The translations under genes were made by a program, and so were the position numbers. Shown in pieces: positions 61,787 to 64,000 of a DNA stretch of 64,000 bases (within the stretch, counting starts at the first letter, position 1; each line of letters begins with the position of its first letter). The stretch is from assembly GCA_022800815.1 (NCBI GenBank), contig JAAWRC010000007.1, positions 1 through 64,000 on the forward strand, written 5' to 3'. Below the pieces are notes generated by a model. That model worked only from the letters and a program-made list of their open reading frames with translations, had not been told where the DNA came from and made no database searches. Source of the stretch: Lachnospiraceae bacterium (GTDB taxonomy: Bacteria > Bacillota > Clostridia > Lachnospirales > Lachnospiraceae).

Positions 61787-63019
61787 TCATTCCCCGGTAA
61801 TGACCTCCAGCGGAATGTCGATGCCGAAGTTGCTGCCCACCGCCGGATAGATCAGCTCGTCCGGCTGGTCCTCGAAGAAGTTCACGCCCTCCTCGGCAAG
61901 CTCGATCTTCACGTCAGAGTACTCGCCCATGTCATAGTCCACGTTGGTCGCCACGAAGGCCACGTCCAGCACGGTCTCCTCGGGAATTTCCTCCCCGTCC
62001 AGAATGCGGATCGCATAGTTCAGGGCGTCTGCGCTGAGACCCACGTAGTAGACGTCGATGATGCCCTCCGCATCGTTCGCCAGAAGCGCCTTCATGTTGC
62101 CGTTGTATCCGCCGCCGCAGCTCACGGGAATGTCAAGTCCCGCCTTCTTAAAGGCATTGATGACGGAACCACAGTAGCCCTGGGTCGTCACGGCGTCCAC
62201 GTCCGGATTGGCGGCGATCACGCTGGCCAGCGCCTGCTCGCCCTCGGACAGGCCGTAGTTGCTCTGATAGTCGGACACGATATTGATTCCGGGATAAGAC
62301 TCAAACATTTCCTTGGAAGCGTTGTACTCAAGCTCCGCCTCGGCCGCGCCCTGGAGCCCCTGGTCCAGAACCACGTTACCCTCGCCGCCGATGGCCTCCG
62401 CCATCCACTTCGCCAGAATGCTGTAGTTCCTTGCACCGTCAAAGCGGATGTGCCAGCAGCCGTCCGTGGAAACAGATGCGGGCTGGTCGAAGACCACCAC
62501 AGTGATTCCGGCGTCACAGGCACGCTGGATGGCCTGATTGACACCCGTCTCCGAAGCCGGGTCCACCAGGATCGCATCGTAACCCTGCTGTACCAGAGCG
62601 TCGATGGAAGCAGACTGGGACTCTGCGTCATTCTCACAGTTCACGATGGTCAGCTCACATCTGCTGGCGTAGGGCTCCTGGGTAGCCACGTACTCCACCA
62701 CCCGCTCCATCTGCTGTCTCCAGTCATTCCCCATAAAGGAATTGCTCAGGGCGATCTTGTACTTGGTCCCGGTAGGGTTGATTTTGTCCGTCTCCGTCTG
62801 GCCGTCCGTCCCCTTCTCTTCTGCCTTGGACTCCTCCGCCCCGGTTTCCCCGGCGGTCTCCGTCGTAGCCTCCGTTTCCGCCGGTGCCTCCGTCGCCGTC
62901 TCCGTAGCCTTCTCCGTCTCCTTCGGTGCCTCCGTGGTCTCCCCCGCATCTCCGCCACACGCCGCAAGGGAGAATGCCATCGCCAGCATCAGCAAGATAC
63001 TCACTGCTTTCTTTCTCAT
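61787..63019 (-). CDS. sugar-type ABC transporter substrate-binding lipoprotein
   Basis: Extracellular binding protein of 410 residues anchored by a lipid on C21 (lipobox LAAC in MLAMAFSLAACGG). A Thr/Glu-rich spacer of about 60 residues (TETATEAPAETEATTETAGE) follows. The periplasmic-binding-protein type I fold comes next: YKIALSNSFMGNDWRQQMER, ASIDALVQQGYDAILVDPAS and VVVFDQPAS. It is the most abundant part of the importer, first of the transporter genes, with AAAGGAGGAAG before the start. Ligand not identifiable. Confidence 0.93.
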   Translation of the reverse strand: MRKKAVSILLMLAMAFSLAACGGDAGETTEAPKETEKATETATEAPAETEATTETAGETGAEESKAEEKGTDGQTETDKINPTGTKYKIALSNSFMGNDWRQQMERVVEYVATQEPYASRCELTIVNCENDAESQSASIDALVQQGYDAILVDPASETGVNQAIQRACDAGITVVVFDQPASVSTDGCWHIRFDGARNYSILAKWMAEAIGGEGNVVLDQGLQGAAEAELEYNASKEMFESYPGINIVSDYQSNYGLSEGEQALASVIAANPDVDAVTTQGYCGSVINAFKKAGLDIPVSCGGGYNGNMKALLANDAEGIIDVYYVGLSADALNYAIRILDGEEIPEETVLDVAFVATNVDYDMGEYSDVKIELAEEGVNFFEDQPDELIYPAVGSNFGIDIPLEVITGE

Positions 63020-63184
63020 GTTCTTCCTCCTTTTTTGATTGGTTCTACTTGTCGCCTTTTCCCGTTACATCCGAGCGATGCCTTCTAGTAACGGAATCAG
63101 CACTCTATTTGGTAAGCCATTCGGCAAATACCCATATCCATACGGGGGAACGACAAACGATTCCGTCATCGTCCATAAGCCCCC

Positions 63185-64000
63185 TCACAGCCCCCAGGGG
63201 AAATGATTCAGTTCCACGGCCCCGTTACCGGTCACGTGGAGCATCCGCTCCAGCCGCACCCCAGTCTTCCCCGCCTTCCCGGTATACATCTGCGGCTCAA
63301 TGCAGACCACCATGTTCTCCTCCAGGACAGAATCGTCCACATAGGTGAACCTGGGCTTTTCATTGACATTACAGCCGATCTGATGGCCCTGGTAGCTGCA
63401 GAAGGCAAGCCCATGCTTCTCATACTGCTCCTCCATGGCCCGGTTGACCTCGTTGAACCTCACGCCGGGCCGGATGGCCGCCAGCCCCGCCTCATAGGCG
63501 TCCCGGACCGCCCCGAAATACCGTCTCTGCTCCTCGTCCGGCTCCGCCCAAAAGACCACCGAGTTGGAGCAGTCCCCCCAGTACCCGTCGACCCTGGGAC
63601 TGATGTCCATGATGGCGATGTCGCCCTTCTCCACCCTTCTCGTGGTGGGCCCCAGCGGATAGTCACTGAGTCCCGTCCTGGGCCCCGTCACCAGCTCGCC
63701 CACGAAGGGAACCGGAGCCCCCACGGCCTGGGAAGCGGCCTTCTGCACCTCGTACCAGATGTCGAGCTCCGTGTAAGCCCCCTCCGACCTGGAAATCTCA
63801 TACAGCCTTACCTGGGATGCGTCCGCCGCCCTCGCCGCCTCCTTAAGCCCCCGGATGTCCTCCAGTGTCTTAATGTAGCGGCTGTCCCTCAAAATCTGGG
63901 ACGCATTCTCAAGCGAACACTCCGGGAACGCCTTCCTAATCAGCTCCGCCACCACGAGCGTCGTGTCATTAGGCTCAATCCCGACCACCGGCCTTTCCTT
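63185..64000 (-). CDS. M24-family metallopeptidase (Xaa-Pro aminopeptidase type), N-terminus beyond window
   Basis: Pita-bread-fold peptidase. The frame runs to the window edge, so the N-terminal domain is incomplete. Metal ligands are visible: D in AIMDISPRVDGYWGDCSN (two aspartates), H in YQGHQIGCN, E in NMVVCIEPQMYT and E in a final RLERMLHV. It may be a dipeptidase, or a creatinase-like enzyme acting on small amides. It lies 165 bases upstream of the binding-protein gene on the same strand and so may belong to the transporter operon. The gap between them (63020-63184) shows no further gene. Confidence 0.9.
   Translation of the reverse strand, partial: KERPVVGIEPNDTTLVVAELIRKAFPECSLENASQILRDSRYIKTLEDIRGLKEAARAADASQVRLYEISRSEGAYTELDIWYEVQKAASQAVGAPVPFVGELVTGPRTGLSDYPLGPTTRRVEKGDIAIMDISPRVDGYWGDCSNSVVFWAEPDEEQRRYFGAVRDAYEAGLAAIRPGVRFNEVNRAMEEQYEKHGLAFCSYQGHQIGCNVNEKPRFTYVDDSVLEENMVVCIEPQMYTGKAGKTGVRLERMLHVTGNGAVELNHFPWGL

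Overview
The window looks like chromosome from a Gram-positive anaerobe of the class Clostridia, most likely the family Lachnospiraceae. The evidence is a valine T-box leader before valS, two yybP-ykoY-type manganese riboswitches, DUF6472 and DUF6442 small proteins, rubrerythrin, wall-sorted surface proteins with TGD-type tails, AGGAGG ribosome sites, and GC-rich core genes. I do not name a species.

Layout. 1-1700: decayed ISLre2-type transposase. 1703-6129: sbcDC. 6243-8051: repeat-built surface protein. 8134-10552: MATE exporter divergent from a LysR regulator. 10567-14065: valS with T-box, a tandem repeat in its leader and a long palindrome at its 3' end. 14072-17178: DUF5655 protein and a large surface protein. 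17204-27402: an AT-rich defence island bounded by identical 90-bp direct repeats. It carries a LlaJI/McrBC-like restriction module with two predicted N6-adenine methyltransferases, and an AAA-ATPase/subtilase pair of IetAS type. 27471-29484: FIST sensor plus soluble chemotaxis transducer. 29518-36107: amidohydrolase, upp, nadE, rubrerythrin, acetyltransferase, SDR. 36215-46686: one-direction cluster in which two AAA-ATPase/VWA pairs flank larC-larE-larB (nickel-pincer cofactor synthesis), with an AAA/PD-(D/E)XK gene interposed. 46933-50656: DNA alkylation repair, a second AAA/PD-(D/E)XK gene, a DUF6442/XRE unit and a LURP-one protein. 50686-54028: CaCA cation exchanger and MntP, each behind a manganese riboswitch. 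54218-57013: aroE, aroD and an AraC regulator. 57107-64000: M24 peptidase, sugar-type ABC transporter and a DapA-like aldolase, all on the minus strand.

How parts work together. The island can be read as two minus-strand units (ATPase/protease from about 27000, restriction-modification from about 23600). They sit between two copies of a terminator-plus-promoter segment, so recombination between the copies would rejoin the surface-protein gene to the FIST gene without a scar. The lar cluster pairs metal-cofactor synthesis with chelatase-like ATPase/VWA machines. The riboswitches suggest that both cation transporters export manganese.

Between genes there are several families of long imperfect palindromes (about 90-250 bp). 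Copies keep their pairing while changing sequence, so compensatory substitutions are visible by eye. These families, the island and the lar cluster are the most promising undescribed items. All calls come from reading the sequence; no database search was run.
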